The notes beneath the pieces are model-generated. The model saw only the letters and a list, made by a program, of their open reading frames with translations. It was not told the DNA's origin and ran no database searches. From Ktedonobacterales bacterium (GTDB taxonomy: Bacteria > Chloroflexota > Ktedonobacteria > Ktedonobacterales > Ktedonobacteraceae), in the NCBI GenBank assembly GCA_027451525.1, contig DAIDJF010000039.1, positions 1 through 52,807 on the forward strand: a stretch of 52,807 bases of DNA. Direction: 5' to 3'. Made by a program: the position numbers and the translations under genes. Of the stretch, positions 15,845-24,690 are shown in pieces (position 1 is the stretch's first letter; each line of letters starts with the position of its first letter).

Positions 15845-17851
15845 CTAGATTTTGGCGAGCTTATAGCCGACATTGGGCACGGTCAGAATGTACGTGGGAT
15901 GGCGGGTATCGGCATCGATCTTGCGCCGCAAACGGCTGATGTAGACCCAGATAAAGTCCACATCGCGATGATACTCTGGCCCCCAAACCTTTTCGAGCAA
16001 TAATTCGTGCGTGACCACCATGCCGACGTTCTGGGCCAACACAACTAATAGCTTGTACTCGGTACGGCTCAATTGCACAGGTCGTCCCTGCATCGCCACG
16101 CTGCGCTGCGCGTAGTCAATTGTCAGGTCGCCTGTTGTAAAGAGGCTCTGCGTCACGCTCTGTTCGGCGGCGGGTTGGCGACGCAGGAGAGCGCGTACTC
16201 TGGCAAGCAGTTCTTTCATGCCAAAGGGCTTCATCACCAGATCGTCACAGCCCAGATCGAAGAGTTGCACGCGCGCGTCCTCATCACACTCTTCGCAGAG
16301 CATCAGAACAGGTATTTGCGAGAAATCGCGCAGACGCTGGAGCAGTTCCACGCCACTCATATCGCTTAGATGGGTTGAGAGCAGGATAATATCAGGCTCT
16401 TCCAGATCAAGCTGGCGCAGGAACTGTATGCCGTGACTGACAGCCTGCACGCGATAGCGTTGCTCCTCCAAATTGGCACGCAAGTAGCGCGTCAAGCGTG
16501 CATCGCTCTCCGCTAATAAGACGCGCACCCGTTGATCTTGTTTCAGCGGTGCGGTGCGCCGCGCGGTCTGCGTGGGGGCAGGAAGCTGACCCGTATGCGC
16601 GGGTGGCGCGAAAGTTTGTAGCTCGGACGGAAGCGTGGGCACGAGTGGTAGCGTAAAATAGAAGGTTGCCCCCTGCCCTGGACCAAGCGAGTCTGCCCAA
16701 ATGCGTCCACCATGCGCCTCGATGGTTGAGCGGGCCGCCGCGAGACCCAAACCGCTACCCGTCTGATCTTCGCCATGTTGTGAAACACGATAGAAACGAT
16801 CAAAGATACGATCTAGATGCTCGGAGGCAATTCCAACGCCTTCATCGCTAATACTGACACGCAACTCGATATCGTTGGCCTCGACGCGCACCGTAATACG
16901 TTTGCCAGCAGGCGAATAGGTCACGGCATTGGAAAGCAGGTGATTGATGGCCTGCTCGACGCGCATGGCGTCACAGACAAGCGATGGCAGGTCGGGAGCG
17001 ACGGTCAGGACGAAGAGATAGCGGGAAGCCTGCTTGCGCCAGCGTTCGACCAGTTGTGTGAGAATTTCAGGCAGATACACTTGCGAGAAACGTAGCGTTT
17101 GCGCACCCACGTCCAGGCGCCAGACATCTAACAGCGTATTGAGGATATCGTAGAGGCGGTCGGATTGCGTGTCGATCATTTGCAGCATCTCGCGCTGCAT
17201 AGCGGGTTCCCAGCGTGTGGAACCACCGAGCAGGGTTGTGGCACACCCCTTGATAATTGCTAGCGGCGTCTTGAGTTCATGCGCCGCCAGAGCCAGTGTC
17301 TCTGTGCGAACCTCAACAGCGGCATGTTCAAGCGTGATGTCATCGAAGAGCAAGCCACGCCCTAGCTCCTCTCCATGCTCATCGCGCACGGGGAAGGAAT
17401 GCACGCGCAGCCAGCGCACAGCGGCATCAGCCAGGGCGATATCTGTCGAGGCCTCCTGTTCAGGTTGTGCCCACAGACGTTCTAGCTCCTGTATCGCGTT
17501 GGTTGGGTCAGCGGCAAGCGAGAGCAGGTGTTGCCGCACATCAAACTGTTGTCCATCTGTCACCATCTGTTTATGCAAGCTAAGCAAACGAAGCGCACTG
17601 GGATTGGTATACGCGACACACTCTTGCTTGTTTAGCAGCATGAAACCGCAACGCATGTTTGTTGCAACCTCGGCAAGCACATGGTAGCTTTGTGTGAAGC
17701 CCACGGGAATGGCGTCCGCATGCGATGCAGGCAAGTGGGACAGGGATAATTCGCGTGACGCTTTGTGAGGGACTGATGAAGGATGTGGTGTTTCGTCTTT
17801 GTTCCACCAGTCATCTTGCTTGTTTTTCTTCTCTCCGCGTGCGGAGTCCAT
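15845..17851 (-). CDS. Histidine kinase-pseudoreceiver-OmpR-type DNA-binding hybrid
   Basis: 668 aa from ATG 17851 (AGAAAGG 9 nt upstream; a TTG at 17860 overlaps that site). Numbering from the TTG, the parts are: a PAS-like domain (about 55-180), HisKA with His194 (AAHELKTPLAII), HATPase with Asn306 (INHLLSNAV), DEGVGIA and GSGLGLAAAR, a receiver (445-560), and a winged helix (about 575-671, SRTEYKLLVVLAQN, YISRLRRKID, TVPNVGYKL). No TM helix. In the receiver the phospho-Asp position is Ser495 (IILLSTHLSD), the acidic pair is E-S and the Thr is Cys; only the Lys remains. It is therefore probably not phosphorylated in the usual way, although sensor, kinase and transcription factor are one soluble chain. 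Confidence 0.92.
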   Translation of the reverse strand: MDSARGEKKNKQDDWWNKDETPHPSSVPHKASRELSLSHLPASHADAIPVGFTQSYHVLAEVATNMRCGFMLLNKQECVAYTNPSALRLLSLHKQMVTDGQQFDVRQHLLSLAADPTNAIQELERLWAQPEQEASTDIALADAAVRWLRVHSFPVRDEHGEELGRGLLFDDITLEHAAVEVRTETLALAAHELKTPLAIIKGCATTLLGGSTRWEPAMQREMLQMIDTQSDRLYDILNTLLDVWRLDVGAQTLRFSQVYLPEILTQLVERWRKQASRYLFVLTVAPDLPSLVCDAMRVEQAINHLLSNAVTYSPAGKRITVRVEANDIELRVSISDEGVGIASEHLDRIFDRFYRVSQHGEDQTGSGLGLAAARSTIEAHGGRIWADSLGPGQGATFYFTLPLVPTLPSELQTFAPPAHTGQLPAPTQTARRTAPLKQDQRVRVLLAESDARLTRYLRANLEEQRYRVQAVSHGIQFLRQLDLEEPDIILLSTHLSDMSGVELLQRLRDFSQIPVLMLCEECDEDARVQLFDLGCDDLVMKPFGMKELLARVRALLRRQPAAEQSVTQSLFTTGDLTIDYAQRSVAMQGRPVQLSRTEYKLLVVLAQNVGMVVTHELLLEKVWGPEYHRDVDFIWVYISRLRRKIDADTRHPTYILTVPNVGYKLAKI

Positions 17852-17980
17852 GCAGGGCAACCTTTCTGGCTCAACAGTTTTGGTTGCCCGGTCTCTCGTC
17901 TCGATAGAGTTGAGTCAACCTTGACCGGGCTACTCCTATTTTAACGCAACCGTCAAGGTCAGAAGTATGGTAAGGGACAA

Positions 17981-18394
17981 TCAGTGCATACCCGCGACCA
18001 TTACAATCAGCACGAGGTGCAGAATCATCGCGACCATAAAGCCGACAGCGATAAAGACGATCCACTTGCGGTCATTGACAAAAGTACGAACGCGCGTAGG
18101 ATAAGCTTGCGGCCAGCGTTCTGAGGCAACAAGACCCATTGCGATACGCAGACGTAGAGGAGAGCGTACAGGAGAGTGACGCATTTCCTCTATGAGGGCG
18201 CGATAACACGGCTGGCATAACGTCCATGAAAGACGAGGGTCCGGTACTCCTTCCGGCTCCATAAGATGGACAGGCTTCGCCCAGATACGCGAGGTGCATA
18301 CCGAGCAGCGCATGATAATGCGTTTTTTTGATTTCTGCGGCCCATCATGACGGACAGCAACAACAGAACCATCTCCTCGCATCGCCTCTTTCAT
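17981..18394 (-). CDS. Small zinc-ribbon-like membrane protein
   Basis: 137 aa. An N-terminal basic stretch is followed by two CxxC pairs, CSVC (about 31-34) and CQPC (about 60-63), spaced like a zinc ribbon, then a basic region and one C-terminal TM helix (VFIAVGFMVAMILHLVLIVMV). Start ATG 18394 has AAAGGGCAGG upstream. Not recognised as a named family. It precedes the hybrid kinase gene by 130 nt and could belong to the same unit. Confidence 0.6.
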   Translation of the reverse strand: MKEAMRGDGSVVAVRHDGPQKSKKRIIMRCSVCTSRIWAKPVHLMEPEGVPDPRLSWTLCQPCYRALIEEMRHSPVRSPLRLRIAMGLVASERWPQAYPTRVRTFVNDRKWIVFIAVGFMVAMILHLVLIVMVAGMH

Positions 18395-18610
18395 CTAACC
18401 TGCCCTTTCTGTCTCCACAGTTTCCGGTACTTCAGGTAGTTCATATGATGTTACCAAGCCAAATTATGCATCAAACAAATACGTATGGGAGGGAGCCATA
18501 CCCACAATTGTAACATATTCTTCTATAAAATACGTACTCAATTTGCGCGCAGACTTCCTCTAAGCAGATGCTTAGCTGAATAAATATGGGTATAAATAAG
18601 GGGAGGATTC

Positions 18611-18646
18611 ATGGGATCACACCCTCGCGTGAGAGTGCAATCCCAT
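18611..18646 (-). terminator. Hairpin downstream of ctaE
   Basis: ATGGGATCACACCCTC pairs with GAGAGTGCAATCCCAT with two internal mismatches around a CGCGT loop. It lies 11 nt beyond the ctaE stop and closes the cytochrome oxidase operon. The rest of 18395-18610 holds no gene that I can see. Confidence 0.65.
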
Positions 18647-18656
18647 TTGCTTTCGC

Positions 18657-19274
18657 CTAGCCACGTAGCAGTGGGAGCAGGTAGACGGTGCTGAACACAA
18701 CGACCCAGACCAGGTCTACGAAGTGCCAGTACATTTCGCCCGCCTCAACAGCGAAATATTTGTGTTTGTTAAAGTCGCCGCGCAATGCGCGAATGAGACA
18801 AATCAGCAGGAACAAGACACCAATTGTTACGTGCAAGCCGTGGAAGCCTGTCAACGTAAAGAATGCTGAGCCAAAGGTTTTATACTGAATAGTGAATCCC
18901 TGGCTAAACAGACCCGTGTATTCATAAATCTGTCCACCCAAGAAGATCACACCCATGATAATTGTGCCAAGCAGACCAAGTACCAGACCTCTCTGATTGC
19001 CTCTCGCGATACTCGCACCTGCGTAACGTATTGGAATACTACTTGCTAACAGAATAGCGGTATTAATTGCAGGATATAGAATTTCCAGATGCCCACCTGA
19101 AGGCAAGGTCCAGGACCCGTTGCGAATCTCCAGGTAGAGATACGCTGCGATCAGGTTTGCGAAGATCAGTGCCTCGGAAGCAATAAAGAAGATCATGCCC
19201 CACCAGTTAATGCCACGACCTACCTCTCCGCCCTCTTCGAGGATTCTGACCTGCTCACCATGAGTCGAACTCAT
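18657..19274 (-). CDS. ctaE: Cytochrome c oxidase subunit III
   Basis: 205 aa, five TM helices, the short bacterial form. Typical stretches are WWGMIFFIASEALIFANLIAAY (conserved Glu), FTLTGFHGLHVTIGVLFLL and EAGEMYWHFVDLVWVVVF. Subunit III stabilises subunit I and its proton uptake. Start ATG 19274 has GGGAG 8 nt upstream. Last gene of ctaC-ctaD-ctaF-ctaE. Confidence 0.97.
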   Translation of the reverse strand: MSSTHGEQVRILEEGGEVGRGINWWGMIFFIASEALIFANLIAAYLYLEIRNGSWTLPSGGHLEILYPAINTAILLASSIPIRYAGASIARGNQRGLVLGLLGTIIMGVIFLGGQIYEYTGLFSQGFTIQYKTFGSAFFTLTGFHGLHVTIGVLFLLICLIRALRGDFNKHKYFAVEAGEMYWHFVDLVWVVVFSTVYLLPLLRG

Positions 19275-19347
19275 ATTCGTGACTCCCTATCTCTCAGGCG
19301 CGTCACACATCGTAGATGTGTAATCTACTTCTATCACGCGCCAGCTT

Positions 19348-19668
19348 TTATCGACGTTCCAACGCCCAACCCATCACAGCAGCGATGATCAGAACTACGC
19401 CAATACCCATGATGATCGGGTTGCCAATCGCACCATAGAGAAAGACCACGATGGCGAAGGCCAGAGCGAGCGGCCAGTAACTGGCACGTGGGCTGATGGC
19501 TTCCAGATCGGCCTCGTTCACCTGTTTTACGACGCGCCGCTTTACCTTGCGCTTCGGCGTTGGCGTCGCCTCATTCTGCACGGGCTTCGTTTCGGCAGTG
19601 ACATCCGCTTCCCTGACTGCATCATCTGACTGCTGTTGTTCGATTTTTTCTTTCTGATCTTGAGACAC
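19348..19668 (-). CDS. ctaF: Cytochrome c oxidase subunit IV-like protein
   Basis: 106 aa. A charged Glu/Lys-rich N-terminus (1-60) leads to two TM helices containing ASYWPLALAFAIVVFLYG and NPIIMGIGVVLIIAAVMGWA, the pattern of small bacterial/aa3-type subunit IV proteins found between ctaD and ctaE. Start is GTG 19668 with AGAGG upstream. The function is structural within the oxidase; the call rests on motif plus position. Confidence 0.75.
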   Translation of the reverse strand: MSQDQKEKIEQQQSDDAVREADVTAETKPVQNEATPTPKRKVKRRVVKQVNEADLEAISPRASYWPLALAFAIVVFLYGAIGNPIIMGIGVVLIIAAVMGWALERR

Positions 19669-19784
19669 GCTCTAACCTCTTCTAAGCTCTCATACCCGAT
19701 ATGAGCAACCTTCTCAGTTCTCATGCTGCCTCGGCTCCGAGATACGCACAGAGCATATAGCGGAGCCGATGGACGGATGTGGCA

Positions 19785-21473
19785 TTAATGCGTGACTGAT
19801 TTCCAGTCAGCGATTTCAGGATACTTCTTGTCATAGAATGGGCGGCGGCTACGCACAACGGGAATGGTCAGGAAGTTGTACTTCTTCGGAGGAGAAGTGG
19901 TATCCCATTCCAGTGTGAAGGCATCCCAGGGATCGTCGCCCGCCTTTTTCCCATTTTTCAGGCTCAACACAAAGTTCGTCAGGAAGACGATGACGCCAAG
20001 CGCGATGATGAACGCACCAATGGTCGAGAGCAGGTTCAGCTCATCCCAACCCAGTCCTGTCGGATACGTGTAGATACGGCGTGGCATACCGAAGAGACCG
20101 AGCAGGTGCATGGGGAAGAAGGCCAGATTGAGGCCAATAATCATCAGCCAGAACTGTATCTGTCCCAAGCGCTCGTTCAAGAATTTGCCCGTCATCTTGG
20201 GGAACCAGTAGTAGACGCCCGCGAAGATAGCCAACGCGCTACCACCGAACAGCACATAGTGAATGTGTGCGACGACGAAGTAGGTGTCAGTGACCTGATA
20301 GTCGAAAGGCACAACCGCCAGGGCCGCGCCATTGAGACCACCGATCAGGAACATCGCGATGAAGCCCAATGCAAAGAGCATGGGAGCCTTGAAGCTAATC
20401 TTACCCCCGTAGATGGTCGCAACCCAGTTGAAGATTTTGACAGCCGTTGGGATAGCGATCAGCGTTGTGCTGGTGGCGAAGAAGGCCTGTGCCAGGGGCG
20501 GCAGACCGACGGCAAACATGTGGTGCGCCCACACGGTGAAGCTCAGGAAGCCGATAGCCACGCCGGACCACGCGATAAAGGTGTAGCCGAAAATGGGCTT
20601 ACGCGAGAAGACAGGCAGCACTTCAGAAATAATACCGAAGGCTGGCAAGATCAGAATGTACACCTCAGGGTGTCCAAAGGACCAGAAGAGGTGCTGCCAG
20701 AGTAGCGGGTCACCGCCAGAGGCATACTGATAGAAATGCGTTCCCAGGTGGCGGTCCAGCAGCAGCAACACGCTGGCAGAGGTCAGGCTGGGCAGCGCGA
20801 AGAGCAGCAAGAACGAAGTCACAAGCGTCATCCAGGTGAAAAGCGGCATACGGTTGATGCTCATACCAGGAGCGCGCAGTTTGAGGATGGTGACTACGAA
20901 GTTGACAGAGCCAGCGATGGATGAGATACCGAGCATCAGAACGCCCAGTACCCAGAAGTCAGCATTCATGCCCGGCGTACAGATATAGGCATGGACGCCA
21001 CAACCGCTCGCCGTCTCGCTCAACGGGGCATACATAAACCAACCGCCGTTAGGAGCAGAGCCGAAGGCGAAGCTGGCTTGTAGAAAGAGGCCACCAAAGA
21101 GCAGGCCCCAGTAGCCAAACGAGTTCATGCGCGGGAAAGCCATGTCACGCGCACCGATCATCAGTGGCACAACATAGTTACCAAAGCCGACCAGCACGGG
21201 GATGACAAACAAGAAGATCATCGTCGTACCATGCATGGTAAAGACCGAGTTATATTCCTGCGGACTCAGTACCTGACCGTGCGGGACAGCTAATTGGGTA
21301 CGAATGAGTAGAGCCTCCATACCGCCCACGAGAAAGAAGAAAAAGCCGGTCAGTACATACATGATACCGAGCTTTTTGTGGTCGGTAGTCGTGATCCACT
21401 CACCAATATACGTTTCACTAAAACGCTTGCGGCGTACTAATGTAGTGGTGGTATCAATAACTTGGGTTGCCAT
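19785..21473 (-). CDS. ctaD: Cytochrome c oxidase subunit I
   Basis: 562 aa, twelve TM helices, carrying heme a, heme a3 and CuB. Visible ligands and motifs: FTMHGTTMIF (low-spin heme His), WSFGHPEVYILILPAFG (CuB His cross-linked to Tyr), VWAHHMFAVG (two CuB His) and VAHIHYVLFGG (heme a3 and heme a His). The GHPEVY motif gives an A-family oxidase with the active-site Tyr. Start ATG 21473 has GGAGGAA 7 nt upstream. Confidence 0.98.
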   Translation of the reverse strand: MATQVIDTTTTLVRRKRFSETYIGEWITTTDHKKLGIMYVLTGFFFFLVGGMEALLIRTQLAVPHGQVLSPQEYNSVFTMHGTTMIFLFVIPVLVGFGNYVVPLMIGARDMAFPRMNSFGYWGLLFGGLFLQASFAFGSAPNGGWFMYAPLSETASGCGVHAYICTPGMNADFWVLGVLMLGISSIAGSVNFVVTILKLRAPGMSINRMPLFTWMTLVTSFLLLFALPSLTSASVLLLLDRHLGTHFYQYASGGDPLLWQHLFWSFGHPEVYILILPAFGIISEVLPVFSRKPIFGYTFIAWSGVAIGFLSFTVWAHHMFAVGLPPLAQAFFATSTTLIAIPTAVKIFNWVATIYGGKISFKAPMLFALGFIAMFLIGGLNGAALAVVPFDYQVTDTYFVVAHIHYVLFGGSALAIFAGVYYWFPKMTGKFLNERLGQIQFWLMIIGLNLAFFPMHLLGLFGMPRRIYTYPTGLGWDELNLLSTIGAFIIALGVIVFLTNFVLSLKNGKKAGDDPWDAFTLEWDTTSPPKKYNFLTIPVVRSRRPFYDKKYPEIADWKSVTH

Positions 21474-21569
21474 TGGGCAATTCCTCCAAAGTCTATGCTT
21501 GCCTCAGAGAGAACAAGGTAGATGGGCCAGGAACGTTGCGCGCATTGCACAGAAGCATGCGCAGGGACA

Positions 21570-22697
21570 CTATTTGAGACTCTCCAGATACGCCACCAGC
21601 GAAGTCACCTGATCAGGCGTAAGGTTAACAACCATGTCATTGCCCGGCTTAATGCCTTGTGGGTTATTCAGCCATTGCGCGAGGTGACAACTCTTCAGCA
21701 ATTGGGCATAGGTTTGCGTCTCCGGCTGGCAAGCGGCGGAGTTGTTTGTTAACACACCACCAGCAATCAGCGGGCGCGAACCAAAGTGCGTCAGGTTAGG
21801 ACCGATCTTACACTGCTCGGCATCTGTTGGTTGCGCCGTTGTACTGGCACAAGAGACCGAGGGGTCATAGTAGTTCTTCACGTTGACGCCATAGATGCCA
21901 TGACAGCCAACACAGACGCCATTGAAGACCTGCTCGCCCTTCGCCGCCAATGAACCAGGAGCAGGGGTCGCGGCAGTCTGTTGCTGTGTGGTCACCCAGG
22001 TATTAAACTCATCAGGGTTAGAGATCACCACATTGAATTCCATGTTGCCGTGCTGCGTTCCGCAGAACTCAGCGCACTCACCAACATAGGTTCCCGTTTT
22101 GTCTGCCTTAAACCATTTCTGGTTGTTATGACCTGGAATCACGTCGGTTTTGCCAGTTAATGCTGGAATCCAGAAGCTGTGAATAACATTGTTAGAAAAT
22201 TCAGTAACATGAACAACGGTATTGACTGGCGCATACAGGGTATCAGCTGTCGTAATATTGTATTTGGGGTAGTAGAACTCCCACCACCACTGATGGCCGA
22301 CCGCCTCTACATCAACGGTCGTGCCCGCAGGCTGTGCGGCAACCGCGAAGAGGGTCTGAATGGTAAAACCTAAAACAATAAAGAGAACAATGGCGGGCAC
22401 AACCGTCCAGATTATTTCAATCGTAAGATTTCCATGAATCTGTTTGGGATTCGCCATACCGGGACGCTCGCGATAGCGAATGATCGACCAGATCAACACG
22501 CCTTCAACGGCAACAAAGATAAACGTTGCGATCCCTAGAATAATGTAGAACAGACCTCGCTCCTGATTTGCCACCGGCCCAGCGGTGCTGAGGATTGAGG
22601 CATTTCCGCCACATGCGGATAGTAGGATCGAAGCCATTAACAGGCCAGTTATAGTAACTAGCCAGCGTTTTGGCTTACGAAATAAAGGCATCCTCAC
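21570..22697 (-). CDS. ctaC: Cytochrome c oxidase subunit II with fused cytochrome c domain
   Basis: 375 aa from GTG 22697, which has AGGAG 8 nt upstream (open frame extends to 22757). A lipoprotein signal peptide with lipobox LSAC is followed by two TM helices, a cupredoxin domain with the CuA motif VGECAEFCGTQHGNMEF, and a C-terminal cytochrome c domain (CVGCH heme site, Met ligand in GNDMV). This caa3 layout lets the oxidase take electrons directly from a soluble donor. The heme domain has to be matured by the ccm products encoded at 2126-9307. An insertion with extra cysteines (VSCAS, EQCKIG, SAACQ, KSCH) lies inside the heme domain. Confidence 0.95.
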   Translation of the reverse strand: MRMPLFRKPKRWLVTITGLLMASILLSACGGNASILSTAGPVANQERGLFYIILGIATFIFVAVEGVLIWSIIRYRERPGMANPKQIHGNLTIEIIWTVVPAIVLFIVLGFTIQTLFAVAAQPAGTTVDVEAVGHQWWWEFYYPKYNITTADTLYAPVNTVVHVTEFSNNVIHSFWIPALTGKTDVIPGHNNQKWFKADKTGTYVGECAEFCGTQHGNMEFNVVISNPDEFNTWVTTQQQTAATPAPGSLAAKGEQVFNGVCVGCHGIYGVNVKNYYDPSVSCASTTAQPTDAEQCKIGPNLTHFGSRPLIAGGVLTNNSAACQPETQTYAQLLKSCHLAQWLNNPQGIKPGNDMVVNLTPDQVTSLVAYLESLK

Positions 22698-22899
22698 GTC
22701 TAAATCTCCTAAAACATGTGTTTTGACGATGGACGATGATGTCTGCGCAGGTGACACTCTTTTCCACTGTACGCCTTAGTGTAAAAGGCGTCCCTGAATA
22801 GTGGCTTGCAAGTTTCGTGAGAGACCTTACAGCAACCTGAATAAAACACTCACCTTGCAGTGAGCAATGACGACCTTTCTGTGTCCACACCTGCAACAT

Positions 22900-22928
22900 A
22901 CTATACCAGTGTCACCTTATGCATACAA
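22900..22928 (-). promoter_or_regulatory. Promoter of the cytochrome oxidase operon
   Basis: On the minus strand TTGTAT (22928-22923) and TATAGT (22905-22900) are separated by 17 bp, about 200 nt upstream of the ctaC start. The long leader between them holds no clear gene. Confidence 0.5.
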
Positions 22929-22963
22929 GGGTTAGCCAAAACGCTGACGGTCCGCACTTTTCG

Positions 22964-22992
22964 TTGACGCATGTACGCAACAATGCTACCAT
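22964..22992 (+). promoter_or_regulatory. Promoter of the Fur-family gene
   Basis: TTGACG (22964-22969) and TACCAT (22987-22992) are spaced by 17 bp, 60 nt upstream of the ATG at 23052. It is divergent from the oxidase promoter 36 bp away, so the regulator could affect both. Confidence 0.5.
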
Positions 22993-23051
22993 ATGCCTAA
23001 ACATGGCTTCTTATTTTCTCAACAAAACATGCAGATAAGGATGATGTATCT

Positions 23052-23549
23052 ATGCATCACTACGTTCGTTCAGGTAACGAGGTGTTACGCAAGCGCGGCT
23101 ATCGCCTGACGCCGCAACGCCATATGATCTTAAGCGTTCTTCAGGAAGCCCATGACCATTTGAGCATTGAACAGATTACCGAACGTGTACAGCAGCGTAA
23201 CCCTTATGTGAGCCTCTCGACCATCTACCGCACCCTGGAACTGTTGCGCGAATTGGGACTCGTGCGCGAAAATCATTTGCTGGGCGAGCAACCACATTAT
23301 GAAGCAGTAGAGAGTCAGGCACACCATCACCTTATCTGCCGCCGTTGTCGAGCAACCATCCATCTTGACGACGCTTTGCTTGGCAACTTGCATGAGCAAC
23401 TTCAAGTTCAGTATCGTTTTCATCAGATGACGCTTGATCTGGTGGCAGCAGGGTATTGCGATGCCTGCTGGCAATATCTACAGCAGCATAACCTGGATGG
23501 CGAAAGCTCTACCGCGACGGCAGAGACAGAAGGGACACAAGACGCATAG
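23052..23549 (+). CDS. Fur-family metal-responsive repressor
   Basis: 165 aa. N-terminal winged helix (YRLTPQRHMILSVLQE, NPYVSLSTIYRTLELL) and a dimerisation domain with HHHLICRRC (metal site and first CxxC) and YCDACWQ (second CxxC forming the structural zinc site). Whether it senses iron, zinc, manganese or peroxide cannot be decided. Start ATG 23052 follows AAGGATGATG. It is divergent from the oxidase operon, a location consistent with control of metal or heme-related genes (inference). Confidence 0.92.
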   Translation: MHHYVRSGNEVLRKRGYRLTPQRHMILSVLQEAHDHLSIEQITERVQQRNPYVSLSTIYRTLELLRELGLVRENHLLGEQPHYEAVESQAHHHLICRRCRATIHLDDALLGNLHEQLQVQYRFHQMTLDLVAAGYCDACWQYLQQHNLDGESSTATAETEGTQDA

Positions 23550-23580
23550 CCTTTTTGGGATATCTGGTTGTGTAAAAGGC
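23549..23580 (+). terminator. Hairpin after the Fur-family gene
   Basis: GCCTTTTT at the stop codon pairs with AAAAGGC about 17 nt later. The stem is short and there is no downstream U-tract, so this is a weak candidate. Confidence 0.3.
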
Positions 23581-23676
23581 AGAGATATACTATAGTGAAA
23601 GATATCGTTTTGCCCATTATCATGCTGTCTCATCTCTTCGCGTATAGGTCCTTTTACACAGACACAAGGAGTTGCT

Positions 23677-24528
23677 ATGCCCGATACACCACCGGATATG
23701 CAACCTCAAGACGAGGGACGGTTAGTATTACCACCTCTCACAGCGGATGCATCACCTGCCCATGACGAAGGCACAGTTATGATGCCTCCATCTATACCGT
23801 TGTCATCACCTTTGCCGTATAAAGCAGTCACGCAAGTCCCCAATTCACGCCTGGGCAAAGTAGGATATCTCTGGCACACCGACCCAGCCTACCGGATCTT
23901 GATTGTTAGTATCGTGCTGGCGATTATTGCCAGTTTCACGCTGATTGCCTTCTTAGGCAGCGCACTTATGCAAGTGACAGGCATTTTTACCGGCGTGTCA
24001 CAAAACAATGCAACCGGCCCTAAGGCTCAAGCAACAGTTGATCTACGCCCGACGTTCCCAACACCAGGCGGTGGGCAAGGCAGCACACAGACCAGCCAAC
24101 CACCCAAGAACGGCACGCCAGTGGTTGCAGCCACCAGCACGCCCCTCCCTTCGCCAACGGTCACAGTTTCGCCAGCGGCATCGCCAACACCAAGCCCAAC
24201 CCCAACGTCCACAACGCTGAGCGTGCAAATTACGAGTGCTCCTGCTCGTGCAAGCAACAACACAACAGTGACGATTGGCGTTACTACCAGTCAGGGCGGA
24301 GTTCAGGTACAACTGACCGTGTTCTATAACGCTTTACCAGGAACGTATTTTAGTGGTACGCAGGTGACAGATGCCAGCGGTCATGCAAATATTCCCTGGC
24401 ACATCCATATATTTGTCCGCAATACCACCGTTGTTGCGCATTTAATCGTAACAGCACGCGATGCTAACGGGCAAACAGTCACATCACCCACTGTAACAGT
24501 GCAGATTGTGAACAACGTTGGTGGATGA
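23677..24528 (+). CDS. Membrane-anchored protein with Pro/Thr-rich stalk and Ig-like domain
   Basis: 283 aa. A cytoplasmic Pro-rich N-terminus (1-70) is followed by a TM helix (about 71-95, ILIVSIVLAIIASFTLIAFL), a long Pro/Thr/Ser stalk with SPTPSPTPTST repeats (about 120-180), and a C-terminal beta-rich domain of about 95 residues resembling bacterial Ig-like folds (VQITSAPARASNNTTVTIGV, TDASGHANIPWHI). Start ATG 23677 has AAGGAG 6 nt upstream. Function unknown; 162 nt upstream of the moxR operon. Confidence 0.7.
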   Translation: MPDTPPDMQPQDEGRLVLPPLTADASPAHDEGTVMMPPSIPLSSPLPYKAVTQVPNSRLGKVGYLWHTDPAYRILIVSIVLAIIASFTLIAFLGSALMQVTGIFTGVSQNNATGPKAQATVDLRPTFPTPGGGQGSTQTSQPPKNGTPVVAATSTPLPSPTVTVSPAASPTPSPTPTSTTLSVQITSAPARASNNTTVTIGVTTSQGGVQVQLTVFYNALPGTYFSGTQVTDASGHANIPWHIHIFVRNTTVVAHLIVTARDANGQTVTSPTVTVQIVNNVGG

Positions 24529-24690
24529 ACGGCGGTCGTATGCATATATATTCAAATATGTTGCGCCTCGCTTCTTTTGCGGATATAATGCAGAGGCAAA
24601 TGTGTGCCAGTCATTGTTTCTACATTGTATCCCAGTATTCCATATAACCTGTTCTACTACAACATACTTGTATGTAACTAAAGGCCAGCT

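Noticed and set aside
20106..20924. Long plus-strand ORFs opposite ctaD
   Set aside because: They are Glu/Arg/Gln-rich shadows of a strongly conserved oxidase subunit I gene.
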